A stretch of DNA of 20,673 nucleotides, from positions 1 through 20,673 of the forward strand of contig CALISH010000121.1 of the NCBI GenBank assembly GCA_938041275.1. The letters are read 5' to 3'. The notes beneath the pieces were generated by a model. It saw nothing but the letters and a program-made list of their open reading frames with translations, was not told where the DNA came from and searched no databases. The translations under genes were made by a program, and so were the position numbers. Source of the DNA: an uncultured Solobacterium sp. (lineage in GTDB: Bacteria > Bacillota_I > Bacilli_A > Erysipelotrichales > Erysipelotrichaceae). This document shows, piece by piece, positions 6,678 to 14,006 of the stretch; the stretch's first letter is position 1, and each line of letters starts with the position of its first letter.

Positions 6678-8051
6678 ATGACATTTTTCCCCGATGATAG
6701 AACTTTACTGATGATAGGGAATTTCCGCATTCCAACATATCTCATAGCAGCGATATTCGCTGTAATCGTAGTATTTATATTTTTATTAAAAGAAAACAAG
6801 AAACATGGTTATAAACGTATCGTAGCAGTTGAATTATTCTTATTCTGTGCTGCTGGTGGATTTATCTTTAGCCGTCTATTCTGGGTATTAGGTAATCTTT
6901 CTGAATATATGAAATATACACCATACATCTTCTTGATTACTGACGGTGGTTATGATGCGACTGGTGGATTGATTGGTGTAGCGCTAGGCACATGGATTTA
7001 TACACGTGAACACTATATGAGTTGGCGCCGTGCGCTAGATATGACAGCACCACTTGCGATGTTGATGATTACGATTACAAGAATTGGTCGTGCAATGGCT
7101 GCACATACATTATGGTTTGTAATCGCACTAGACTTTATTGGCTTCTTGATTATCTGGTTTGAAATTCACCGTTATCGTGATGGTAGAAGACGTGGTGAAA
7201 CATCTGCTACTACATTTATGTGGTTTGGCTTAATTTCATTCTTGGCTACTGTATTCAAGTGGGATGTACGTGGTACACATGATGTCATCATGGCAGGTCT
7301 TTGTGTAGTAGTTGCCTTACTTGGTTATATTTATCTCCATACACATCCATTAGATAAGCCGGTTATCTTATTTGACTTAGATGGGACACTGATGGATAGC
7401 CGTCGTATGGTATTGTTGTGCTTTGGATACTTCTTCAAAAAATACAGCAACATCAAAAACTTTACGATTGATAAACAAAGAAAGGTATTCATTCAACCTT
7501 TACGTACTTCCTTTAAGGAATTCTTCCCTGAACAGGATGATGCCAAGTTAGCTGAAGAGTACCGTACATACCAAGGCTCATTCTCATGGTCCAATGACGT
7601 AACACTATTCCCACATACAGAAGAAGTCTTACATGACTTGTGGGAAGATGGTTATAAGTTGGGTATTGTATCTTCACGTTTAACAGAATCTTGTGATTCA
7701 TGGTTAAGACAGTTTAAGTTATCTTATTTTGATGTGGTGGTTGGTCGTGACCAATATGAAAAGGCAAAACCTTCTCCTGCAGGTATCCTATATGCATGTA
7801 AGAAATTAAAGGAAGGTCATGATAACTGTATCTATATCGGTGACAGTAAGTCAGATATCCTAGCAGCCAAGGCAGCAGGATGTTATGCGATTGGTTTCTA
7901 TCCAAAGCGTAATGATCCAACAGCAGATGAACGAGACAAGTTAAAACTTGGAGAATTAGAATCTGCACAACCAAACGCAATTATCGGAGATTTATCTGAA
8001 CTAAAAGAGATCTTAAAAGAGACACACGGTTGGACTTACGAAAAGTTATAA
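6678..8051 (+). CDS. Fusion: Lgt-like membrane domain (catalytic motifs lost) + PpaX-like HAD phosphatase
   Basis: 457 aa. Residues 1 to about 225 form about seven membrane helices with the Lgt layout, including a GG-x4-GG stretch (GGYDATGG, 90-97) and TRIGR (134-138). However, the catalytic His of the Lgt GG-x-x-HGG-type motif is Thr here, and the GRxGNFxNxE signature after RIGR is absent (RIGRAMAAHTLWF). Lipoprotein diacylglyceryl transfer is therefore doubtful. Residues about 229-457 are a complete HAD phosphatase: FDLDGT (232-237), VSSR, Lys364 in KAKPSP and GDSKSD (388-393). This resembles PpaX, which in Bacillus hydrolyses the pyrophosphate made by HprK and is encoded beside it. The start at 6678 has AGGAAAGG 9 nt upstream; an in-frame ATG at 6669 sits directly on that site. 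The HAD domain is predicted to be cytosolic and tethered to the membrane. Confidence 0.85.
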   Translation: MTFFPDDRTLLMIGNFRIPTYLIAAIFAVIVVFIFLLKENKKHGYKRIVAVELFLFCAAGGFIFSRLFWVLGNLSEYMKYTPYIFLITDGGYDATGGLIGVALGTWIYTREHYMSWRRALDMTAPLAMLMITITRIGRAMAAHTLWFVIALDFIGFLIIWFEIHRYRDGRRRGETSATTFMWFGLISFLATVFKWDVRGTHDVIMAGLCVVVALLGYIYLHTHPLDKPVILFDLDGTLMDSRRMVLLCFGYFFKKYSNIKNFTIDKQRKVFIQPLRTSFKEFFPEQDDAKLAEEYRTYQGSFSWSNDVTLFPHTEEVLHDLWEDGYKLGIVSSRLTESCDSWLRQFKLSYFDVVVGRDQYEKAKPSPAGILYACKKLKEGHDNCIYIGDSKSDILAAKAAGCYAIGFYPKRNDPTADERDKLKLGELESAQPNAIIGDLSELKEILKETHGWTYEKL

Positions 8052-8057
8052 AAACAT

Positions 8058-8088
8058 ACCAAGCTAGATGTTCTGGCTTGGTTTTTAT
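8058..8088 (+). terminator. Terminator after the hprK operon
   Basis: An 11-bp stem ACCAAGCTAGA / TCTGGCTTGGT (one T-G pair) with a TGT loop, followed by TTTTAT. Confidence 0.85.
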
Positions 8089-8128
8089 ATGCGTTGTTGG
8101 TTTTCCTCTAAAGATAGTTGATAGAAAA

Positions 8129-8137
8129 TGATATAAT
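8129..8137 (+). promoter_or_regulatory. Extended -10 promoter for the XRE-protease pair
   Basis: TGATATAAT is a perfect extended -10 element (TGnTATAAT). No good -35 is seen, which is tolerable for extended -10 promoters. It would give a leader of about 130 nt containing the palindrome AACATATGTT at 8181-8190. Confidence 0.5.
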
Positions 8138-8180
8138 TTGAATAAAGAATGACCATCTCAAAAATTTAAAAATAAATGTA

Positions 8181-8200
8181 AACATATGTTGCGTATATGT
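8181..8200. promoter_or_regulatory. Candidate operator in the XRE gene leader
   Basis: A perfect 10-bp palindrome AACATATGTT is followed by a related half (GTATATGT) at 8193-8200. It may be an autoregulatory site for the adjacent HTH protein. Nothing else is recognised between 8089 and 8254. Confidence 0.3.
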
Positions 8201-8272
8201 AAAGTTCTCGTGATGGAAGCAAACTAATAAGGATAATAGAATGAAGTTGTAAGTGAGAGGGGAAAATCACAA

Positions 8273-8869
8273 ATGAACGTTTCAGAGAAGATTAGAACCC
8301 TACGTAAGTCAAAGGGAATGTCTCAAGAAGAACTGGCAGGCCAAGTTAATATATCTCGCCAAGCAGTTTCGCGTTGGGAAAATGATACAGCTTTACCAGA
8401 TGCAGATAATATTGTTCAACTGAGTAAGCTATTTGGTGTCACAACAGACTATCTTTTAATGGATTCATATGAAAGTGACGAAGATTCGCCAAAGATAAAA
8501 GAGAATAATAAAATACTACATGCAAATCTAACTAGTCTAGCAATTATATTACAGGCTACATTTTTGAATATATGCATGCTGCCATGGGAAGATCCAAATA
8601 CAAAAGTGTATGCAACGATTATAAAAGTATTCCTACTTCTTGCATGTTCAATATGGATGGCAAGCAATCATCGATATGAAAAAGATTTGAAACAACGAGC
8701 GAAGAATACAAAGATCGAACTACTGTATTGTTTAATACAATATGTTGTCGCAATTTTGGGCTACTCCTTACATATAGGTTTCTGGACTGGAGTAATGCTT
8801 TGCGTGAATGGGTGTGTATATATCACAATTGTGAATCCTAAGTATATGAATCGTAAATTGACACGATAA
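8273..8869 (+). CDS. XRE-family transcriptional regulator with C-terminal membrane segments
   Basis: 198 aa. Residues about 5-62 are a classical XRE/Cro helix-turn-helix (IRTLRKSKGMSQEELAGQVN, then ISRQAVSRWENDTALPD and a FGVTTDYLL tail). After a short acidic linker come about four hydrophobic segments (roughly 84-103, 114-132, 147-163 and 168-187), so the DNA-binding domain is probably tethered to the membrane. The ribosome binding site GAGAGGGG at 8255-8262 sits 10 nt before the ATG. The next gene, an HExxH protease, starts about 40 nt downstream in the same direction. That spacing suggests a regulator-protease pair like ImmR/ImmA, although ImmR-type regulators are normally soluble. Target genes are unknown; the divergent or nearby ABC transporter is a candidate. 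Confidence 0.85.
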   Translation: MNVSEKIRTLRKSKGMSQEELAGQVNISRQAVSRWENDTALPDADNIVQLSKLFGVTTDYLLMDSYESDEDSPKIKENNKILHANLTSLAIILQATFLNICMLPWEDPNTKVYATIIKVFLLLACSIWMASNHRYEKDLKQRAKNTKIELLYCLIQYVVAILGYSLHIGFWTGVMLCVNGCVYITIVNPKYMNRKLTR

Positions 8870-8909
8870 TTTTATAGGTGATACGAGCACCCGGGAAGGA
8901 ATGATAGAA

Positions 8910-9446
8910 ATGTTTCAGTACAAAAAATATTTTGATGAATATTGTGAAGAAAACAAACTTTCACTATCACTATCTTATACAATGCCATGTGGATATGAAA
9001 CGGCATTTGGTACATTTGATTTGAACTCACTAACGGTCTTTATAAATAAAAATCTATTAAAAGATAGAGAAGAGTTTGAACAAGCATTCTATCTATTTCA
9101 TGAATTACGACATGCATTACAATATACCAATCCCCAATCATTTAACAATATTATTAATGAAAGCTTATCGTATATCATTATGTACGATGGCACGTGCTAT
9201 AAAAAAGTTGGAGACAAATATTATAAATATAAAATCAATGGTGATGAGGAATTCCTAAAGAATTTGTATATAAGCCAGCCATATGAGATGGATGCGAATG
9301 AATTTGCATATAAGAAAGTATGCGAAGTAATGGGATTCTCAAAAGAACTAGAATATCTTTATCATAGATGGATACCGAAGAGTAGGATTTCAAACGAAAC
9401 ATATAGATTAATATATAAAGAAATTGACAAAAGTATAAAAGAATAA
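8910..9446 (+). CDS. ImmA/IrrE-like zinc metallopeptidase
   Basis: 178-aa cytosolic-looking protein with no signal peptide. FYLFHELRHALQY carries the HExxH zinc motif (His64, Glu65, His68). A downstream QPYEMDANEFAYKKV (Glu126) fits the E-x-x-A-x-x-FA third-ligand pattern of ImmA/IrrE proteases. In that family the enzyme cleaves a partner XRE repressor to induce genes under stress; here the partner would be the upstream HTH membrane protein. The start at 8910 has AAGGA 9 nt upstream; the ATG at 8901 touches that site and is less likely. The region between FINK and HELRH matches the family's usual spacing in general terms. No other domain is seen. Function is inferred from motifs and context. 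Confidence 0.75.
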   Translation: MFQYKKYFDEYCEENKLSLSLSYTMPCGYETAFGTFDLNSLTVFINKNLLKDREEFEQAFYLFHELRHALQYTNPQSFNNIINESLSYIIMYDGTCYKKVGDKYYKYKINGDEEFLKNLYISQPYEMDANEFAYKKVCEVMGFSKELEYLYHRWIPKSRISNETYRLIYKEIDKSIKE

Positions 9447-9450
9447 TACT

Positions 9451-9477
9451 ACCAAGTCGGATGATGAGTTGGTTTTT
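9451..9477 (+). terminator. Terminator after the protease gene
   Basis: Stem ACCAAGTC / GAGTTGGT (one G-G mismatch) around GGATGAT, followed by TTTTT (9473-9477). The following 9478-9705 contains no supported gene, only AT-rich DNA. Confidence 0.75.
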
Positions 9478-9705
9478 CATTATAAAACTTAAAAATTACA
9501 ATAAACGTTAAATGGAATAAAGAAGATAGTATACAGAGTTTATTTTCTTATAGTAAAAAGTTAAACTAACCACATAGTTCATATTGAATATACTATTTCT
9601 TGACTGATATAAAATAGACCTCATATAAGTGACACCTATGCCATGCTAGCATAGATTTGATTACGGGCTTGTACTGGAAGAATTCTGAATGAGAAATTGA
9701 ATTAT

Positions 9706-10902
9706 TTAGTGTAGGAGAAGTATTGTAATAAAAGTTAATATTTCAACTATGAGCATAATAATTCCGATAGATATTTTCTCGTGGCTTATATCAGCAAATC
9801 CTGAAAGAAAAACTGTAAATAATCCAACTAATCCTATGATCAGTAGATGAATTATTATATTTGAGAAACTCCAAAAGGAAATATGAAATATGATTAAAAA
9901 TATTAATGAAAGAAATGCATAAACTGAAAAATACAAAATATGAACTACAAAATTCGGAATTCTACTCATATGCACTATTTCATCTATTCTCAGTCTACGA
10001 TCAAGGATATACTGGCGTAATAATATATCTGTCGCAATTCTGCAAAATAATATAATCAATAACAAATTAGCAATAAATGGGAATGTTAATGATAATTGGA
10101 GTTCTTTCATAAAGAGTCCAGATCCAACAGCCATTAAAAGTAAATATCCAACTTTTTTTAAGTGTAGTGTATGGATTGTACAATTTTGAAGCAAGATTAA
10201 AATCCAATTATTAGATGGAAATCCTGATGGTTTTTGAACTTGATTATAAATGTGTTGACCTGAAAATAATACAATTGTGTAAAGAAAGAGTATTGTAATA
10301 GTGCATAGGTAAATTAGCACGGCTAGAAACATGCCAAATGTATATCCCAAGAGATATATTAAAAGAACAATCAATCCTGTTATGAACGCTGTAAGAGTAT
10401 AAACTTCTCTTGTAATGATTTGATTAAATTTTAAATATATTGTAAGTGTAGAAATGTTCGTTAATACAACAGTTAATATCCCAAAGACTATATACCATAA
10501 ATTGAATGGTATATAGTAGGAGCCTTGGTTAAAAATAGAAAACAGGATATTATTCAAAAGAATACTCGAAAAAAATAATAGCACACCAATAAATACAGGT
10601 ATTATCATTTTAGAGAAAAGGAATACAGTTGGCGAAATTTTACTTGCCCAAATAATTTCAATCGTTTTCTGTCTATATTCATTATTCATCATCTCAAATA
10701 TGAATTCAGTAGAATATGCACCAATTAATAAATAGCTATATGGTAAAAAAATAGATGGAGAGATACCTGTTATAAAAGAATGCGGGATATATTGGTTTAA
10801 TAAGGGGAGAAATAATATCAGAATTGGCACAAGCGAGAAGATGCGTTTATGTTTTATTATTTCTTTTAATTCTTTTTCCAAGAAGATATGCAATGTTTTC
10901 AT
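9706..10902 (-). CDS. ABC-2-type transporter permease
   Basis: 398-aa integral membrane protein. A short basic N-terminus (MKTLHIFLEKELKEIIKHKR) leads into many hydrophobic segments, with a soluble stretch (EMMNNEYRQKTIEIIWASKI) after the second one, typical of ABC-2 exporter permeases. Its ATG overlaps the ATPase stop codon by 4 nt (ATGA), so the two proteins are made in step. The substrate cannot be told; such pairs export peptides or lipids or give self-protection. It is more AT-rich than the neighbouring core genes, which fits an accessory origin. There is no specific family name I recognise. Confidence 0.75.
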   Translation of the reverse strand: MKTLHIFLEKELKEIIKHKRIFSLVPILILFLPLLNQYIPHSFITGISPSIFLPYSYLLIGAYSTEFIFEMMNNEYRQKTIEIIWASKISPTVFLFSKMIIPVFIGVLLFFSSILLNNILFSIFNQGSYYIPFNLWYIVFGILTVVLTNISTLTIYLKFNQIITREVYTLTAFITGLIVLLIYLLGYTFGMFLAVLIYLCTITILFLYTIVLFSGQHIYNQVQKPSGFPSNNWILILLQNCTIHTLHLKKVGYLLLMAVGSGLFMKELQLSLTFPFIANLLLIILFCRIATDILLRQYILDRRLRIDEIVHMSRIPNFVVHILYFSVYAFLSLIFLIIFHISFWSFSNIIIHLLIIGLVGLFTVFLSGFADISHEKISIGIIMLIVEILTFITILLLH

Positions 10903-11507
10903 TCCATCAACCTTCCTTCTTGCATTTTTAAAAGAATTGAAGGTACTTCAGATAGTAGTTCCTCATCATGCGTAACAATCAGAATACATTTCTGTTTTAG
11001 ATCAATCTCTTTAAATAAAGATATTATTTCGATTTTTGCATCGTGATCAATACCACCTGTTGGTTCATCAAAAATGTATACATTTGCGTGAACAAGAGTT
11101 GTAGCGATAATTGCGGCTTTCTTTTTCATACCTAATGATAAAGAAGAGATAGGTTCATCCCTTTTATCATAGAGATGATATTTATTTAATAAAGAATAAT
11201 ATTCATTTTGAACAGTACTAAAACTTTGTTTATATAAAGCAAGTCGAAATCTAATATTATCCGTAATGGATAAATCTTCGTATAATCCATTATGATCTGG
11301 CAAATATGAAATGATTGCTTTTTTCTCAAATTGAATGCTTCCTCTTTCGGGTTTTAAAAGACCTAGAATTAAGCGCAGTAACGTTGTTTTTCCGGACCCA
11401 TTTTCACCAATAATTGTATAAATGTTGCTGGATAAGAAAGAGAATGATAGCTTAGTAATAACGGGAGTTCCGTTATATGAATATGTTACATCCTTAATTT
11501 TAATCAT
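10899..11507 (-). CDS. ABC transporter ATP-binding protein
   Basis: 202-aa ATPase that energises the adjacent permease. Walker A GENGSGKTT is near residues 34-42; the signature is in the variant form LSLGMKKK. Walker B is VYIFDEPTGGID and the H-loop VTHDE. It is short for the family because little follows the H-loop. The minus-strand ribosome binding site AAGGAGA lies about 8 nt before the ATG. It is the first gene of a two-gene operon. The 11508-11673 gap upstream holds only AT-rich sequence with a possible TATAAT; no clean -35 was found. Confidence 0.92.
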   Translation of the reverse strand: MIKIKDVTYSYNGTPVITKLSFSFLSSNIYTIIGENGSGKTTLLRLILGLLKPERGSIQFEKKAIISYLPDHNGLYEDLSITDNIRFRLALYKQSFSTVQNEYYSLLNKYHLYDKRDEPISSLSLGMKKKAAIIATTLVHANVYIFDEPTGGIDHDAKIEIISLFKEIDLKQKCILIVTHDEELLSEVPSILLKMQEGRLME

Positions 11508-11673
11508 TTGAAATTCTCCTTCGGAGCAAATAAATAAAAGTTACTTAAATTATAATTATTAATAGATAAATAAGAGAAGATTTTTTCGACTTACAAGCTT
11601 TTATTAGAATAAATGTTTACTTTTACCATATTGATATAATAACGAATAGCAAGTGATGAATTAAAAAGTATCT

Positions 11674-12996
11674 TTATAACAATTTCTTACGAATATTTTC
11701 GTAGATTGTATCTTCTGTCGTTTGTAGTAATTCTTTTGTGGAAGAATCAATTCCTGCAAAGCGAATAGAATCGAAATCCTGCGTTAGCTGATTGAGTTGC
11801 TTTGTGATAGACTCTGCTTTTTGGCTCAGAGAGTAGTATGTTTCAAAATCACTAGACTTTTCCCTTGTGACATATTCATTAAATACAAGTTTTTCTAATA
11901 ATGGCACCAATAGTAACTGGTTAACATCTGTAAATAGGGACATATCTTTTGTAACGTTTGAATGCGGGAAACAATATAGATAATGAATGACAATGAGTTC
12001 ATTAGAACTTAAGCCTGTTTCCGTTGAGATACGTTGTAATAGACGCTCTAAGAGTTTTGTTGTGTAGTAGTTATGTAGTATCGCATCTTGTTTATGATCA
12101 CTTAGTTTTGCGACTGGAACGATTTCTTCTCCAAGTTTTTTTGTAGAGAAGGAGATTGCAGAGTCATCTGTCGCAAAGCCTACTAAGAAGCTCATAATTT
12201 CTGGGCGTTTGCGAGTATATTCTTTCTCATCGTAGATGGATTTATAAAAGTTATCATAGTATTTGATAACAGAAAGTTTCATGTCTACGATGTTACGAAT
12301 ATCGAAGCGACTTTGGGACACAAGAGAACCTTCTGTTTTTACATAATAATAGATTGGTAACTGTAATGGAGCGACATGTTTTACGTGGAGTAGATATTCA
12401 AGGTTGAAGATAAAATCCTCTGACCAAGAAAGGCTAGCATCCATCTTGAGATGATAGGCATCAATGATGGATTTCTTATATAGCTTATTCCAAAGTACAC
12501 CGTAATAATAATCCGCTGGATTTTGAATCATGTAGTCCGCAAATTCATCTCTTGTAAGGACTTTGTCAGAGTCGATTCTTCCTTTGTGGGATGTGTTTTC
12601 TCCTACGACACGATAGAAGTCTGCGATAACTAGATCGGCTTTCGACTCTTCCATTGTACGGACAAGTGATTTAGTGGCGTCAGTTGTAATCCAGTCATCC
12701 GCATCGAGGAATTGTATATATTTTCCGCGTGCATTTTGTATTGCGAGATTACGGGTATTTGATACACCTGAGTTTTCTTTATGGATGACTTTGATGTGTT
12801 CATCTTTTGCGGCGTATTCATCGAGAATCTTTCCGGATTCATCCTTACTTCCATCATCTACGACAATCAGTTCATAGTCACGATATTCTTGATTCAAAAT
12901 ACTATCGATACAGCGATGTAATACGGTTTTATCTCCATCGAGTGGTTTTGCGGCATTATATACAGGGACAATAATACTAACAATTGGTGTGTTCAT
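11674..12996 (-). CDS. Family-2 glycosyltransferase fused to a MarR-like winged-helix domain
   Basis: 440-aa continuous frame. Residues 1 to about 230 are a GT-A family-2 glycosyltransferase: SIIVPVYNA (7-15), ELIVVDDGS (42-50), ENSGVSNTRN (74-83) and the DxD-type FLDADDW (96-102). The acceptor-side region has LWNKLY and SEDFIFN. Such enzymes transfer a sugar from a nucleotide donor to a cell-envelope glycan. Residues about 300-440 read as a MarR domain: an N-terminal helix, then LSSNELIVIHYLYCF, recognition-helix-like NQLLLVPLLEKL, a wing around EYVTREKSSDFETYYSLSQKAE and C-terminal helices. The ribosome binding site AGGAGAG lies 7 nt before the ATG. The gene has its own probable promoter sharing a symmetrical element with rapZ. 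The sugar and acceptor are unknown. Confidence 0.85.
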   Translation of the reverse strand: MNTPIVSIIVPVYNAAKPLDGDKTVLHRCIDSILNQEYRDYELIVVDDGSKDESGKILDEYAAKDEHIKVIHKENSGVSNTRNLAIQNARGKYIQFLDADDWITTDATKSLVRTMEESKADLVIADFYRVVGENTSHKGRIDSDKVLTRDEFADYMIQNPADYYYGVLWNKLYKKSIIDAYHLKMDASLSWSEDFIFNLEYLLHVKHVAPLQLPIYYYVKTEGSLVSQSRFDIRNIVDMKLSVIKYYDNFYKSIYDEKEYTRKRPEIMSFLVGFATDDSAISFSTKKLGEEIVPVAKLSDHKQDAILHNYYTTKLLERLLQRISTETGLSSNELIVIHYLYCFPHSNVTKDMSLFTDVNQLLLVPLLEKLVFNEYVTREKSSDFETYYSLSQKAESITKQLNQLTQDFDSIRFAGIDSSTKELLQTTEDTIYENIRKKLL

Positions 12997-13020
12997 ATAT
13001 AACTCTCCTATTAACGTTAC

Positions 13021-13039
13021 TATTATAAATAGTATAATA
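13021..13039. promoter_or_regulatory. Symmetrical -10 element: probable divergent promoter for the GT gene and rapZ
   Basis: TATTATA-aatag-TATAATA is an inverted repeat with 7-bp arms. It gives a TATAAT -10 on the minus strand (13027-13022, towards the glycosyltransferase) and one on the plus strand (13033-13038, towards rapZ). The plus-strand -35 candidate is TTAACG at 13011-13016 (16-bp spacer); the minus-strand -35 is weak. Confidence 0.55.
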
Positions 13040-13074
13040 AGAATGGTATAGAATGAGAAGAACGGCGATGACCT

Positions 13075-13088
13075 TCACAAAATTGTGA
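13075..13088. promoter_or_regulatory. Palindrome upstream of rapZ, candidate operator
   Basis: TCACAA-AA-TTGTGA has perfect 6-bp arms and lies 43 nt before the rapZ start, in the predicted leader. Its right arm overlaps a possible second -35 (TTGTGA) spaced 17 bp from TAAAAT at 13106-13111. Confidence 0.4.
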
Positions 13089-13130
13089 TGGTGAAACTCG
13101 GATGATAAAATAGAAACGAGGTAATTGGAT

Positions 13131-14006
13131 ATGGAAGTTAGTAAGAGAATCATACTTGTAAGTGGAATGAGTGGTGCTGGCAAGAGTACAGCAACGCGTA
13201 TTTTAGAGGATATGGGATATCACATTATTGATAACTATCCAGTTGTGCTCGTAGATCAGTTCGTGGATATGATAGAGGCCTCAACTGACCCAAGATATAG
13301 TTATATTGCGTTAAGTACATCGGCAGAAGACTTTCCAATTTTCTCTCGTAAGTTGAATGGTATTAATGCGTCCGTTAGCGTACTTTTTATCGATGCTAGT
13401 GATAGCGTACTATTAAATCGATATAAGAGTACAAGGCGTATTCACCCATTATTATTAAGCAATACCGCAAATACCCTTGAAGAAGCTATCACAGAAGAAA
13501 GACATAGATTCAAACAGAATCTTGATAATAATGTGATTACAATCGATACATCCTTCTCATCTGAAAAGGAGTTTAAGAAAAAGCTAGAATCATATTTTGC
13601 CAAGAAGCAGATACCATCATTCTCTATTTCATTTATTTCCTTTGGATATAAGTATGGTGTACCACTCGACGCAGACTTGATGATTGATGTACGTTTTTTA
13701 CCAAATCCATTCTGGGATGAGAAGCTTCGTTATTTATCAGGAAATGATAAAGAAGTATATGACTATGTCATGGATAAACCAGAGACACAGGAATTTATTC
13801 AGCGTTTATTAGCATTTACAGATTATGCATTTGAACAGTATACAAAGGAAGGTAAGAATCATTTTACTGTTGCGATTGGATGTACAGGTGGGCAACACCG
13901 TTCTGTTACGATCGCAAACTACTTATATGATGTATACAAGGAAAGATATAACTGTTATTTAGATCACCGTGATCAGAAGGAATGGCTAACGCATGAAGAA
14001 GCATAA
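13131..14006 (+). CDS. rapZ: RNase adapter / nucleotide-binding protein RapZ (YvcJ)
   Basis: 291-aa P-loop protein. In enteric bacteria RapZ delivers a small RNA controlling glucosamine-6-phosphate synthase to RNase E. In Bacillota (YvcJ) it binds and hydrolyses nucleotides, with a less clear role. Walker A GMSGAGKS is at residues 12-19. Family landmarks are DMGYHIIDNYP, the FGYKYGVPLDADLMIDVRFL block and the C-terminal GCTGGQHRSV motif. The start is ATG 13131 with GAGG 9 nt upstream, preferred to the in-frame TTG at 13125, which is only 3 nt from it. Its end overlaps yvcK by 14 nt, so the genes are translationally linked in the conserved rapZ-yvcK-whiA cluster. Confidence 0.95.
   Translation: MEVSKRIILVSGMSGAGKSTATRILEDMGYHIIDNYPVVLVDQFVDMIEASTDPRYSYIALSTSAEDFPIFSRKLNGINASVSVLFIDASDSVLLNRYKSTRRIHPLLLSNTANTLEEAITEERHRFKQNLDNNVITIDTSFSSEKEFKKKLESYFAKKQIPSFSISFISFGYKYGVPLDADLMIDVRFLPNPFWDEKLRYLSGNDKEVYDYVMDKPETQEFIQRLLAFTDYAFEQYTKEGKNHFTVAIGCTGGQHRSVTIANYLYDVYKERYNCYLDHRDQKEWLTHEEA

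Noticed and set aside
9506..9637. Possible second remnant of the same IS (CGTTAAATG at 9506-9514 and TGACACCT at 9630-9637 resemble the terminal repeat halves)
   Set aside because: The halves are about 120 bp apart, no transposase sequence lies between or near them, and short matches are expected by chance in AT-rich DNA.
11633..11640. Plus-strand TGATATAAT as a promoter for a small RNA
   Set aside because: There is an extended -10 only, no -35, and no hairpin or gene downstream on that strand; it opposes the glycosyltransferase gene.
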